DNA of 19,441 nt from an uncultured Oscillibacter sp. (GCA_902490355.1 CABUDN010000033.1:1-19441); one strand, 5' to 3'; numbered from the stretch's first letter, positions 1 to 7,553 are shown. A program made the numbers and translations. Notes: generated by a model from the letters alone, not told the origin.

Positions 1-57
1 AAATAAAAGAAACGCCAAGAAAAGGGGGAATTTCCATAAAAACTGTTGTTCACAGTC

Positions 58-86
58 TGGACATTTTTTGAACTTTGGTGTAGAAT
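58..86 (+). promoter_or_regulatory. Predicted sigma-A promoter of the rnf operon
   Basis: TGGACA at 58-63 (one mismatch to TTGACA) and TAGAAT at 81-86 (one mismatch to TATAAT) are separated by 17 bp. The predicted transcription start is near 93, just before the folded leader that begins at 101, which supports the assignment. Nothing else is recognisable in bases 1-57. Confidence 0.6.
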
Positions 87-100
87 GGAGCGCAGTATGT

Positions 101-176
101 GGTAGTATCACCAGGACAGTCAACCCCATCCCGCCGGTGGATGGGGGTTTCACCGTGCCTGGCTCACTATCAGGAG
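101..176 (+). promoter_or_regulatory. Structured 5' leader of the rnf operon, class unknown
   Basis: The leader can fold into a long closed structure. GGTAGT (101-106) pairs with ACTATC (166-171), CCAGG (111-115) pairs with CCTGG (158-162), and an inner 8-bp hairpin forms from CCCCATCC (124-131) and GGATGGGG (139-146) with a 7-nt loop. The 3' arm of the outer stem directly abuts the AGGAG at 172-176. There is no T-run after the hairpin, so it is not a terminator. I do not recognise it as a known riboswitch class. A regulatory role is inferred from the pairing and its place between promoter and ribosome binding site. Confidence 0.5.
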
Positions 177-198
177 TAAAAATGAGGTGAAGAAGACA

Positions 199-1572
199 AT
201 GGCACAAGCTTTCTTTGGCGGCGTTCATCCCAATGACATGAAAGCCGCGACGAATGAAAAGGCCATCGAGCAGCTGGCACCGCCGGCGGAGGTGGTCATC
301 CCCATGTCGATGCACTTTGGCGCACCCTGCACGCCCCTGGTGAAGGCCGGGGACCACGTGAAGGTGGGCCAGAAGATCGGCGAGTTCCATGGCTTGGGCG
401 CCCCGATCCATGCCAGCGTTTCCGGCACGGTGAAAGTGGTGGAGCCCCGGCCCTATTCCATGGGCGGCAACATGATGTCCGTGGTCATCGAAAATGACTT
501 CCAGAACGAGCTGAGCGAAGAGGTGAAGGCTCCGGCTGATCCCGACGCGCTGACGGCGGAAGAGATGGTGGAGGCCATCAAGAATGCCGGTATCGTGGGT
601 ATGGGCGGCGCTACGTTCCCCACCCATGCCAAGATCTCCAGTGCCATTGGAAAAGTGGACACCGTGATCATCAACGGCGCCGAGTGCGAACCTTACATCA
701 CCGGCGACCACCGCACCATGCTGGAGCGTCCCGAAGAGATCATCGGCGGTGCTACATATCTGGCCAAGATGTTCGGCGTGGACAAGGTCGTCATCGGCGT
801 GGAGGACAACAAGCAAAACGGCATTGACGCCATGAACAAGGTCATTGCCGAGAAGAAGGCCCCCGTTGTGGTGGAGCCCCTGCGCTGCCGTTACCCCCAG
901 GGCGGTGAGAAGCAGCTCTGCCAGGCCATCACCGGCAAGCAGGTTCCTCCCGGAGGACTGCCCGCCGCCATCGGCTGCGCGGTGTTCAACATCAACACCA
1001 CCTGTGCCATTTTCCGTGCCATCACCCAGGGTATGCCCGTGGTGAACAAGATCGTCACGGTTTCCGGTTCCGGTGTGGTGGAGCCCAAGAACCTGGAGTG
1101 CCCCATCGGCACGCCGTTCTCCTGCCTGTTTGACGCCTGCGGCGGTCTCAACGACAAGACCTACAAGCTGATTGCCGGCGGCCCCATGATGGGCATGGCT
1201 CAGTACACCGCGGATGTTTCCGTGGGTAAGGGCACCGGTGCGGTGCTGGCGTTCTGCGAGAACGAGGAGCAGACCGTGGAGCATCCCCAGTGCATCCGCT
1301 GCGGCAAGTGCGTGGCCGCATGCCCCATGCACCTCGAACCCCTGTTTATGTATCAGTACGCCTCCAAGAACATGCTGGATGAGCTCAATGACGCCCATAT
1401 TATGGACTGCATGGAGTGCGGCGCCTGCGCGTACGTCTGCCCCGCCCGGGTGCATCTGACCCATATGTTCAAAACCGGCAAGCAGAAGCTCAAGGACAAG
1501 ATGGCCGCCGACCGGGCTGCCGCTGAGGCCAAGAAGGCTGCCGAAGAGAAGAAGGAGGCCGCAAACAAATGA
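199..1572 (+). CDS. rnfC: Rnf complex subunit RnfC (NADH-side electron carrier)
   Basis: RnfC is the peripheral subunit of the Rnf complex that is thought to exchange electrons with NAD(H) and pass them through iron-sulfur clusters. The N-terminus has the typical FFGGVHP motif followed by a barrel-sandwich domain. The glycine-rich GMGGATFP (from about residue 134) and NGAECEPY (from about residue 159) mark the nucleotide/flavin-binding core. Two four-cysteine [4Fe-4S] motifs, CIRCGKC from residue 365 and CMECGAC from residue 404, lie near the C-terminus. The last 30 or so residues are rich in Ala, Lys and Glu. I chose ATG 199 because AGGTGA (185-190) sits 8 nt upstream. An in-frame GTG at 187, 10 nt after AGGAG (172-176), would add four residues. 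It is first in a C-D-G-E-A-B operon and its stop overlaps the rnfD start. The family assignment is secure. Confidence 0.96.
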   Translation: MAQAFFGGVHPNDMKAATNEKAIEQLAPPAEVVIPMSMHFGAPCTPLVKAGDHVKVGQKIGEFHGLGAPIHASVSGTVKVVEPRPYSMGGNMMSVVIENDFQNELSEEVKAPADPDALTAEEMVEAIKNAGIVGMGGATFPTHAKISSAIGKVDTVIINGAECEPYITGDHRTMLERPEEIIGGATYLAKMFGVDKVVIGVEDNKQNGIDAMNKVIAEKKAPVVVEPLRCRYPQGGEKQLCQAITGKQVPPGGLPAAIGCAVFNINTTCAIFRAITQGMPVVNKIVTVSGSGVVEPKNLECPIGTPFSCLFDACGGLNDKTYKLIAGGPMMGMAQYTADVSVGKGTGAVLAFCENEEQTVEHPQCIRCGKCVAACPMHLEPLFMYQYASKNMLDELNDAHIMDCMECGACAYVCPARVHLTHMFKTGKQKLKDKMAADRAAAEAKKAAEEKKEAANK

Positions 1573-2585
1573 CGGACTATAAAAATCTCAAACTGATTGC
1601 CACTTCTTCACCCCATATCCGTGGCTCTGAAACCACCCGTTCCATCATGCTCGATGTCATCATCGCCATGCTGCCCGCTCTGATCTGGGCCGTGGTCATG
1701 TTCGGCATCAAGGCCCTGACGCTGACCGTGGTGTCCGTGATCGGGTGCATGTTCTGGGAGTGGCTGTATCGTACCCTGATGAAGAAGCCCCAGTCTGTGG
1801 GTGATCTGAGCGCTGTGGTAACCGGTATGCTGCTGGCGTTTGTGTGCCCCGTGACCACGCCCTACTGGATGATCCTCATCGGTGACTTCTTCGCCATCGT
1901 GGTGGTCAAGCAGCTCTTCGGCGGCATCGGCAAGAACTTTGTCAACCCCGCCCTGGCCGGCCGTGCATTCCTGCTGGGCAGCTATGCCGGTGAGATGACC
2001 AAGTGGATCGCTCCCGGCGAGACCGCTCCTCTGTTCGGCTCCACTGCCGACGTTGTGACGGCCGCCACCCCGCTGGCCTACATGAAGACCGGCGATATGG
2101 AGACCCTGATGAGCACCTATTCCATCAACGATATGTTCCTGGGCAAGATCGGCGGCTCCCTGGGCGAGATCTCCGTGCTGATGCTGCTCATCGGCGGCAT
2201 CTATCTGATCGTCCGCAAGGTCATCAACTGGCAGACTCCCGTGGGCTACATTGCCACCGTGGCTGTGCTGAGCTTCCTGTTCCCCAAGGCCGGCAGCGGT
2301 CTGGACTGGATGCTCTACAGCATCTTCGGCGGCGGATTGATGCTGGGCGCCTTCTTCATGGCGACCGACTATGCCACTTCTCCCGTTACCAAGAAGGGCC
2401 AGCTGATCTTCGGCATTGGCTGCGGCCTCTTCACCATCCTGATCCGTTACTTTGGCTCCTATAACGAGGGTGTTTGCTACTCCATCATGGTGATGAACCT
2501 CTGCGTGGCCCTGATCGACAAGTATACCAAGCCCACTCGTTTTGGCGTCGTGAAATCCGATAAAAAGGAGGCGGCTGCGAAATGA
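1569..2585 (+). CDS. rnfD: Rnf complex membrane subunit RnfD (covalent FMN)
   Basis: RnfD is an integral membrane subunit of the ferredoxin:NAD+ oxidoreductase, related to NqrB, and carries a covalently bound FMN in the ion-translocating core. The 338-residue protein has many hydrophobic segments. TAATPL at residues 164-169 matches the family's FMN-attachment motif, and Thr167 is the expected phosphoester-linked residue. The conserved GKNFVNPALAGRAF stretch (residues 121-134) is also present. The start ATG overlaps the rnfC stop (ATGA), and an AGGAGG lies within the 3' end of rnfC, so translation is probably coupled. The length is normal and nothing is missing. Confidence 0.96.
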   Translation: MTDYKNLKLIATSSPHIRGSETTRSIMLDVIIAMLPALIWAVVMFGIKALTLTVVSVIGCMFWEWLYRTLMKKPQSVGDLSAVVTGMLLAFVCPVTTPYWMILIGDFFAIVVVKQLFGGIGKNFVNPALAGRAFLLGSYAGEMTKWIAPGETAPLFGSTADVVTAATPLAYMKTGDMETLMSTYSINDMFLGKIGGSLGEISVLMLLIGGIYLIVRKVINWQTPVGYIATVAVLSFLFPKAGSGLDWMLYSIFGGGLMLGAFFMATDYATSPVTKKGQLIFGIGCGLFTILIRYFGSYNEGVCYSIMVMNLCVALIDKYTKPTRFGVVKSDKKEAAAK

Positions 2586-3217
2586 GCAACGAAGTGAAAA
2601 CCAAGGAAAAGGTCGATATGGACCCCAAGTACATCATCAAGCTGACCGTGACCCTGTTTGTCACCTGTGTGATCGTCGCAGGTCTGCTGGGTGCCGTCAA
2701 CATGGTGACCGCGCCCAATATCGCCGCAATCAACAAGGAAAAGACCGAGACCGCCATGAAGGCTGTTGTGGCTGATCCCGATAACAGCACTTTCTCCGAT
2801 GCACTGGAGCTCACCGATGAGATGACTTCTGCCGCGCTGAGCGCCGGCGGTACCCTCACGGAGGCTTATGAGGTGCAGGTGGACGGCGAGCCTGCCGGCT
2901 ATGCATTCAAGGTCGTGGCTTCCGGTTCCCAGGGCAACATCGAGATGATGGTGGGCCTGGATGCCGACGGCATCGTGACCGGCGTGTCCGTGGTTGACAG
3001 CTCCGAAACTGCCGGTATCGGCACCAAGGTTACCGGCAACGAGCCTCTGTCCAACGGCGGCGGCCGTGTTCTGGATCAGTTTATCGGCAAGAGCGCTGCG
3101 GACGGCACCCTGACCGTGGGCAGCAACGTGGTTGCCATCACCGGCGCCACCGTCTCCACCAAGGGCGTCACCACCGGCGTCAACGCGGCTCTGGCTGTGG
3201 ACGCCGTGATGGGCTGA
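2582..3217 (+). CDS. rnfG: Rnf complex subunit RnfG (FMN-binding)
   Basis: RnfG is a membrane-anchored subunit with an extracytoplasmic FMN-binding domain (the NqrC/RnfG fold). One membrane helix spans about residues 19-40. The FMN domain shows ETAGIG at 142-147 (family form ETPGLG) and TGAT at 187-190, where Thr190 is the expected covalent FMN site. The ATG overlaps the rnfD stop by 4 nt, after a GGAGG near the end of rnfD. The 211-residue length is usual for clostridial RnfG. Confidence 0.95.
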   Translation: MSNEVKTKEKVDMDPKYIIKLTVTLFVTCVIVAGLLGAVNMVTAPNIAAINKEKTETAMKAVVADPDNSTFSDALELTDEMTSAALSAGGTLTEAYEVQVDGEPAGYAFKVVASGSQGNIEMMVGLDADGIVTGVSVVDSSETAGIGTKVTGNEPLSNGGGRVLDQFIGKSAADGTLTVGSNVVAITGATVSTKGVTTGVNAALAVDAVMG

Positions 3218-3236
3218 GAAGGGAGGACGTGAGTTT

Positions 3237-3875
3237 ATGAATCTGAAAAAACAGTTTATGGAGGGCCTCCTGACCCAGAACCCCGTTCTGGTGCAGGTGC
3301 TGGGTATGTGCTCTACCATGGCCATCACCACCTCCTTCTTCAACGGCCTGGGCATGGGCGTCGCGGTTATCGTGATTCTGACCCTGTCCAACGTCATCAT
3401 CGCCGCCATTCGCAAGATTATCCCCAACAAAATCCGTATCGCCATGTTCATCGTGGTGATCGCCGGCTTCGTGACCTGCGTGGATCTGCTGATTCAGGCC
3501 TTTGTGCCGGATCTGGCGTCCTCTCTGGGCGTGTTCATTCCCCTGATCGTCGTCAACTGCATCATCCTGGGCCGTGCGGAGTCCTTCTCCTACAAGAACG
3601 GCGTGGTTGCCTCCTTCTTTGACGGCATCTTCCAGGGCATCGGCTACACCGTGGTGCTGCTGATCATGTGCATCATCCGCGAGCTGCTGGGCGCCGGCAC
3701 CTTCGGCGGCGGCATCCTGGGTCCCGATGCCAAGGGCATTCAGATCATTCCCAGCCAGTTCCCCGCCGGCATGCTCACCCTGCCTGTGGGCGGCTTCCTG
3801 GTGCTGGGCTGCCTGATCGCTGCCATGCAGTGGGCCCTGTCCAGACCCAAGAAGAATAAGGAGGAGAGCAAATAA
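3237..3875 (+). CDS. rnfE: Rnf complex membrane subunit RnfE
   Basis: RnfE is one of two homologous multi-helix membrane subunits (RnfA and RnfE, equivalent to NqrE and NqrD) that pack together in opposite orientation and form part of the ion path and a buried iron-sulfur site. The 212-residue protein is almost entirely hydrophobic, with about six helices. It carries the family signatures TQNPVLVQVLGMC (from about residue 13), PLIVVNCIILGRAE and IIRELLGAGTFGGG. GGGAGG at 3221-3226 precedes the ATG at 3237 at good spacing. The last base of its TAA is the first base of the rnfA ATG. Confidence 0.95.
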   Translation: MNLKKQFMEGLLTQNPVLVQVLGMCSTMAITTSFFNGLGMGVAVIVILTLSNVIIAAIRKIIPNKIRIAMFIVVIAGFVTCVDLLIQAFVPDLASSLGVFIPLIVVNCIILGRAESFSYKNGVVASFFDGIFQGIGYTVVLLIMCIIRELLGAGTFGGGILGPDAKGIQIIPSQFPAGMLTLPVGGFLVLGCLIAAMQWALSRPKKNKEESK

Positions 3876-4465
3876 TGGATCAGATCTATCAACTCCTGGC
3901 AATTATGCTGGGCGCCATCCTGGCGAATAACTTTATCTTCTCCCAGTTCCTGGGCATCTGCCCCTTCCTGGGCGTGTCCAAGAAGGTTGACACCGCTGTG
4001 GGCATGGGCATCGCCGTGACCTTCGTCATGGGCCTGGCCTCCGCCGTGTGCTTCCTGGTGAACAACTACGTGCTGATCCCCCTGGGCCTGGGCTACATGC
4101 AGACTGTGGCCTTCATTCTGGTCATCGCGTCTCTGGTGCAGTTCATCGAGATGTTCCTGCAGAAGTCCATGCCCTCCCTGTACACCGCTCTGGGTGTGTA
4201 TCTGCCCCTGATCACCACCAACTGCGCCGTGCTGGGCGTGGTGCTGCTGAACGTGCAGAACAACTACAACTTCATTTCCTCCGTGGTCTACGGCATCACC
4301 GGCGGCCTGGGCTTCCTGCTGGCCATCGTGCTCTTTGCCAGCATCCGGGAGCGGCTGGTGTTCGCGGACTACCCCAAGTGCTGGGACGGTTTCCCCATCG
4401 CCCTGGTCACTGCCGGTCTGATGGCCCTTGCATTCATGGGCTTCTCCGGTCTGAAGATCTGGTAA
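3875..4465 (+). CDS. rnfA: Rnf complex membrane subunit RnfA
   Basis: RnfA is the partner of RnfE in the membrane core of the Rnf complex. The 196-residue product has about six membrane helices and the conserved segments NNFIFSQFLGICPFLG (residues 19-34) and PLITTNCAVLGV, with the cysteines expected at the intramembrane iron-sulfur site. GGAGG at the 3' end of rnfE serves as its ribosome binding site, and the genes overlap by one base (TAATG). Length and sequence are typical of the family. Confidence 0.96.
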   Translation: MDQIYQLLAIMLGAILANNFIFSQFLGICPFLGVSKKVDTAVGMGIAVTFVMGLASAVCFLVNNYVLIPLGLGYMQTVAFILVIASLVQFIEMFLQKSMPSLYTALGVYLPLITTNCAVLGVVLLNVQNNYNFISSVVYGITGGLGFLLAIVLFASIRERLVFADYPKCWDGFPIALVTAGLMALAFMGFSGLKIW

Positions 4466-4478
4466 GGAGGCTGGAATC

Positions 4479-5375
4479 ATGAATATTGTTTATGCAATTG
4501 TAGTGCTGGGCGTTCTGGGTGCTCTGTTCGGCCTGGTGCTGTCTGTTGCCTCCAAAATTTTTGAGGTCAAGAAAGATCCCCGGGAAGAGGCAATTCTGAG
4601 CCATCTGGCCGGCGCCAACTGCGGCGGCTGCGGCTATCCCGGCTGCGCCGGCTGTGCCGCTGCCATTCTGGCCGGTGAGGCCCCTGTGACGGCTTGCGCT
4701 CCCGCTGGTGCGGAGAATGCCGCTGCCATTGCCCAGATCATGGGCCAGGAGGCTCCCACCGGGGAGCGTCAGGTGGCCTTCGTCCGCTGCAACGGCGGCA
4801 CCAACGCCAAGAAGCGCTTTGAGTATGTGGGCGTGAAGGACTGCCTGTCCGCCACCAAGGTGGCCGCCGGTCCTCTGGAGTGCGCCTTCGGCTGCCTGGG
4901 CTTCGGCTCCTGCGTGGCCGCCTGCCAGTTCGGCGCTATGAGCATCGGCCCCAACGGCACCGCCGTGGTGGATCCCGATAAGTGCACCGCCTGCATGGCC
5001 TGCGCCTCTGCCTGCCCCCGCAAGCTGATTGTCTCCGTTCCTGCGTCCAAGAAGGTCCACGTGGCCTGCGCCAACCAGGATAAGGGTAAGGCTGCCATGA
5101 GCGTGTGCTCCAACTCCTGCATCGGCTGCGGCCTGTGCCAGAAGGAGTGCAAGTTCGACGCGATCCACGTGGTCAATGGCGTGGCCGTCATCGACTATGA
5201 CAAGTGCAAGGGCTGCAAGCTGTGCACCAAGGTCTGCCCCCGTGACGCCATTTTGCCCATCGCCACTGCGGAGGAAAAGGAAAAGTACAAGGCTATCAAG
5301 AAGGCCCAGGCTGAGAAGGCCAAGGCCGCTGCTGAGGCCAAGGCTGCCGAGCCCAAGGCTCCCGCCGCTGAGTAA
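4479..5375 (+). CDS. rnfB: Rnf complex subunit RnfB (ferredoxin-side multi-cluster protein)
   Basis: RnfB is the expected entry point for electrons from reduced ferredoxin. An N-terminal membrane helix (residues 3-25) is followed by the RnfB-type cluster motif with Cys48, Cys51, Cys56 and Cys73. Four further cysteine sets follow: 135/139/145/149, 169/172/175/179, 214/217/220/224 and 243/246/249/253. The last three are ferredoxin-like CxxCxxCxxxC motifs. Cys104 and Cys122 lie in the CNGG...YVGVKDC segment seen in long clostridial RnfB proteins. The C-terminal 35 residues form an Ala/Lys/Glu-rich tail. AAGGAGG at 4464-4470 sits 8 nt before the ATG. It is the last gene of the operon and is followed by a strong terminator. 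Confidence 0.96.
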   Translation: MNIVYAIVVLGVLGALFGLVLSVASKIFEVKKDPREEAILSHLAGANCGGCGYPGCAGCAAAILAGEAPVTACAPAGAENAAAIAQIMGQEAPTGERQVAFVRCNGGTNAKKRFEYVGVKDCLSATKVAAGPLECAFGCLGFGSCVAACQFGAMSIGPNGTAVVDPDKCTACMACASACPRKLIVSVPASKKVHVACANQDKGKAAMSVCSNSCIGCGLCQKECKFDAIHVVNGVAVIDYDKCKGCKLCTKVCPRDAILPIATAEEKEKYKAIKKAQAEKAKAAAEAKAAEPKAPAAE

Positions 5376-5383
5376 TTTTTACG

Positions 5384-5422
5384 AAAAAAGTTCCCCAAAT
5401 CTTCGGATTTGGGGAACTTTTT
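5384..5422 (+). terminator. Rho-independent terminator of the rnf operon
   Basis: A perfect 12-bp stem (5390-5401 with 5406-5417) is closed by a C(TTCG)G tetraloop. It is flanked by an A-run at 5384-5389 and a T-run at 5418-5422. The A-run and T-run can extend the stem, so the element could also stop transcription arriving from the right. Confidence 0.93.
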
Positions 5423-5425
5423 CTA

Positions 5426-5454
5426 TTGCTATTTGAGGCCGGAAGGCATATCAT
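5426..5454 (+). promoter_or_regulatory. Predicted promoter of the folT-folC unit
   Basis: TTGCTA (5426-5431) and TATCAT (5449-5454) are spaced by 17 bp. The predicted start near 5461 falls just ahead of the riboswitch at 5465, which is what a riboswitch-controlled transcript requires. Confidence 0.55.
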
Positions 5455-5464
5455 GGCGGTAATA

Positions 5465-5569
5465 GGCAGAGTAGGACCGCACGTGTGAAATAGTGCCGGA
5501 AAAACGGGGAGTTGTTTTCCGGACGAAAGGGCAAAGTGCCTTGCAGTGTGCGCTCCGCATCCCGCTGCC
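5465..5569 (+). promoter_or_regulatory. Tetrahydrofolate (THF) riboswitch aptamer
   Basis: The segment carries the conserved parts of the THF riboswitch in order. P1 forms from GGCAG (5465-5469) and CTGCC (5565-5569), with GAGTAG beside the 5' arm and GCATCCCGCT beside the 3' arm. A second helix forms from CGCAC (5478-5482) and GTGCG (5548-5552). An 8-bp hairpin from CCGGAAAA (5496-5503) and TTTTCCGG (5515-5522) encloses the conserved ACGGGGAGTTG and is followed by ACGAA. A short stem follows at 5527-5542. The gene directly downstream is a folate-transporter component, the classic partner of this riboswitch. Confidence 0.92.
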
Positions 5570-5586
5570 GCATATGGGAAAAGCAG

Positions 5587-5645
5587 AACCTTCCTCTGTG
5601 CGGCATTTCCGATTTCGGACTGCCAAAACAGAAGGAGGTTTTTTT
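5587..5645 (+). promoter_or_regulatory. THF riboswitch expression platform: SD-masking, terminator-like hairpin
   Basis: Bases 5587-5599 can pair with 5628-5640 in 13 base pairs interrupted by two single-base bulges (T5591 and A5633). Inside that stem sit GGCA (5602-5605) paired with TGCC (5621-5624) and a TCCG/CGGA stem. The 3' arm contains the complete folT ribosome binding site AAGGAGG (5632-5638), and a T-run to 5645 follows directly before the ATG at 5646. The element could block translation, terminate transcription, or both. Confidence 0.72.
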
Positions 5646-6251
5646 ATGCCCTTGTATTCTCATCCCTTTTCCGCCGATTACTGGCGGGAAGCGCTGCAAA
5701 GCTTTCGCAGCGTGCGGACCATGATCTTTTCCGCAGTCATGATTGCCGCCTGCATCGCACTTTCCCATTTTCAGATTCCTTTGACCGAGAGCTTGAGCCT
5801 GAATGTCACATTTTTGGCCAGGGCGCTATGCTCGTTGGTCTGCGGACCCCTTGCAGTTTTGGTGTTTGCCGTTGCGGAGGACACCCTGAGCTTTTTCCTC
5901 TCCTCCGGAGGCTATCCGTACTTTCCGGGCTATATGCTGACCACCATGCTGGGCTGCTTTACCTATGCCCTTTGCTTTTACAGGGCAAGGATCTCCTGGT
6001 GGCGGATTATTCTGGCCAAGGTGCTGACAAACATTCAGAATGTTCTGCTGGGCGCGCTGTGGAGCTCCATTTTGTATTCCAAAGGATATTGGTATTATCT
6101 GACCACCAGCGCCATAAAAAATGTGCTGTATTTGCCGCTGCAAATTATATTGCTGGCATTGGTGCTGCGCTATCTGCTGCCGGTGCTGTATCAGCAGGGA
6201 TTGACGCCCAAGCAGCTGGACGGCAGCCGTATTTTTTTGAGAAGAGGGTAA
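5646..6251 (+). CDS. folT: FolT-like folate ECF transporter substrate-binding (S) component
   Basis: A 201-residue membrane protein with about six hydrophobic segments, of the ECF-transporter S-component type, expected to bind folate and work with a shared EcfA/A'/T energising module encoded elsewhere. The segment KVLTNIQNVLLGALW (from about residue 126) and the later SAIKNVLYLPLQ resemble the conserved FolT region. Folate specificity rests mainly on the THF riboswitch just upstream and folC just downstream. The start is ATG 5646, preceded by AAGGAGG at 5632-5638. A longer in-frame reading from 5493 would run through the riboswitch and is rejected. It ends 4 nt before folC. Confidence 0.85.
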   Translation: MPLYSHPFSADYWREALQSFRSVRTMIFSAVMIAACIALSHFQIPLTESLSLNVTFLARALCSLVCGPLAVLVFAVAEDTLSFFLSSGGYPYFPGYMLTTMLGCFTYALCFYRARISWWRIILAKVLTNIQNVLLGALWSSILYSKGYWYYLTTSAIKNVLYLPLQIILLALVLRYLLPVLYQQGLTPKQLDGSRIFLRRG

Positions 6252-6255
6252 TCCC

Positions 6256-7536
6256 ATGACCGGACAGGAGGCCATCGCCTACATTCACTCCTACCAGCGG
6301 CAGGCCCATGCGCCGGGCCTGGAGCGGATGCGCATTCTGCTGGACCGGTTGGGCAATCCGCAAAAGCAGCTGCGTTTTGTCCACGTGGCCGGAACCAACG
6401 GCAAAGGCAGTACCTGCGCCTGTATGGCGGCAGTGCTGCAGGCGGCGGGCTATCGGGTAGGACTCAATACCTCGCCGTATCTGATTACCTTTCATGAGCG
6501 GATCCGGGTGAACGGGGAGATGATCTCGGATGAAGCCCTGGCGGCCCTGACGGAGGAGATTCGCCCTATTGCTGAGTCCATGGCGGAGCACCCCTCGGAG
6601 TTTGAACTGGTGACCGCCATTGCCTTTTTGCACTTTCTCCGCAGCCGCTGCGACGTTGTGGTGCTGGAGGTGGGATTGGGCGGAGCGCTGGATGCGTCCA
6701 ATGTCATCGATGTGCCGGAAGTGGCTGTCATCACGGCCCTGGGTATGGACCACATGGCCCAGCTGGGGCCGACGCTTCGGAACATTGCCGCTGCCAAGGC
6801 CGGGATCATCAAGCCCGGCGGCTGTGTGGTCAGCTACGGCGGCAGTCCGGAGGCGGACGCGGTCATTCGGCGGGTTTGCCGGGAGCAGCGTGCCGATCTG
6901 ACCGAGGTGGATTTTTCGCGTCTCTCTGTTCAGCAAGCGGATTTACAGGGAACCCGGTTCGATTTTTTCCCGCACCGGAACTTGGAGCTGCCCCTTGCCG
7001 GGGCCTATCAGCCCCGCAATGCGGCTGCGGCGATTACAGCGCTGGAGTGTCTGGCCCGAAAGGGTTGGTCTGTGCCGGAGGAAGCTCTGCGCCGGGGACT
7101 GGCCGCGGTGCAGTGGCCCGGCCGGTTTGAGGTGCTGCGCCGGGATCCGGCAGTGATACTGGACGGGGCCCACAATGCCCACGGGATGCGGGCGACGGTG
7201 GAGAGTCTCCGTCAGATGTTTCCCGGACAGCGGGTCACGCTGATCCTGGGGATTCTGGAGGACAAGGATGTAGAGCAGATGCTGGATCTTTTGACTCCGG
7301 TGGCCGGGACGGCGTTTGTGATCCGGCCGGAGAGTCCCCGGGCCATGGCGCCGGAGGCCCTTTGTGCCCGGCTGGAATGCCGGGGCGTGACGGCATATCC
7401 CTGCCCGGATGTGCAGGCAGCAGTGGACGCCGCGCTGCGGACAGCTGGAAAAACGGGGGCAGTGTGCGCCCTGGGGTCCCTGTATTCCGCCGCTGCGGTC
7501 CGGCAGGCGGTGCAGCAGGACGGCGCGTGCCCATAA
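6256..7536 (+). CDS. folC: Folylpolyglutamate synthase / dihydrofolate synthase
   Basis: FolC is a cytoplasmic Mur-ligase-family enzyme that adds glutamate to folates using ATP, retaining them in the cell; many bacterial versions also make dihydrofolate from dihydropteroate. The 426-residue protein has the P-loop GTNGKGS at residues 46-52, followed by NTSPYLITFHERIRVNG, the EVGLGGALDASNVID segment (family form GGRLDATN) and the C-terminal DGAHN at about 303-307. The start ATG lies 4 nt after folT with a GAGGG-type ribosome binding site inside the end of folT. Pairing with folT under a THF riboswitch makes a compact uptake-and-retention unit that low folate should switch on. A terminator follows. 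Confidence 0.95.
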   Translation: MTGQEAIAYIHSYQRQAHAPGLERMRILLDRLGNPQKQLRFVHVAGTNGKGSTCACMAAVLQAAGYRVGLNTSPYLITFHERIRVNGEMISDEALAALTEEIRPIAESMAEHPSEFELVTAIAFLHFLRSRCDVVVLEVGLGGALDASNVIDVPEVAVITALGMDHMAQLGPTLRNIAAAKAGIIKPGGCVVSYGGSPEADAVIRRVCREQRADLTEVDFSRLSVQQADLQGTRFDFFPHRNLELPLAGAYQPRNAAAAITALECLARKGWSVPEEALRRGLAAVQWPGRFEVLRRDPAVILDGAHNAHGMRATVESLRQMFPGQRVTLILGILEDKDVEQMLDLLTPVAGTAFVIRPESPRAMAPEALCARLECRGVTAYPCPDVQAAVDAALRTAGKTGAVCALGSLYSAAAVRQAVQQDGACP

Positions 7537-7553
7537 ACGAAAAGACTGCGCAG

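Noticed and set aside
68..86. TTGAAC at 68-73 as the -35 for rnf
   Set aside because: Only 7 bp separate it from TAGAAT; TGGACA at 58-63 gives the proper 17 bp.
139..157. Leader hairpin at 124-146 as an intrinsic terminator
   Set aside because: The bases after the stem (GTTTCACCGTG) lack a T-run; the hairpin fits better as part of a larger folded leader.
2477..3451. Long minus-strand open frames within the rnf operon (also at 3180-3902, 3740-4480 and 4434-5168)
   Set aside because: All are shadows of the rnf genes, rich in His, Gly and Gln, with no domains or ribosome binding sites.
5493..5645. N-terminal extension of the FolT-like protein
   Set aside because: The extension lies within the THF riboswitch and its expression platform; AAGGAGG correctly positions ATG 5646.
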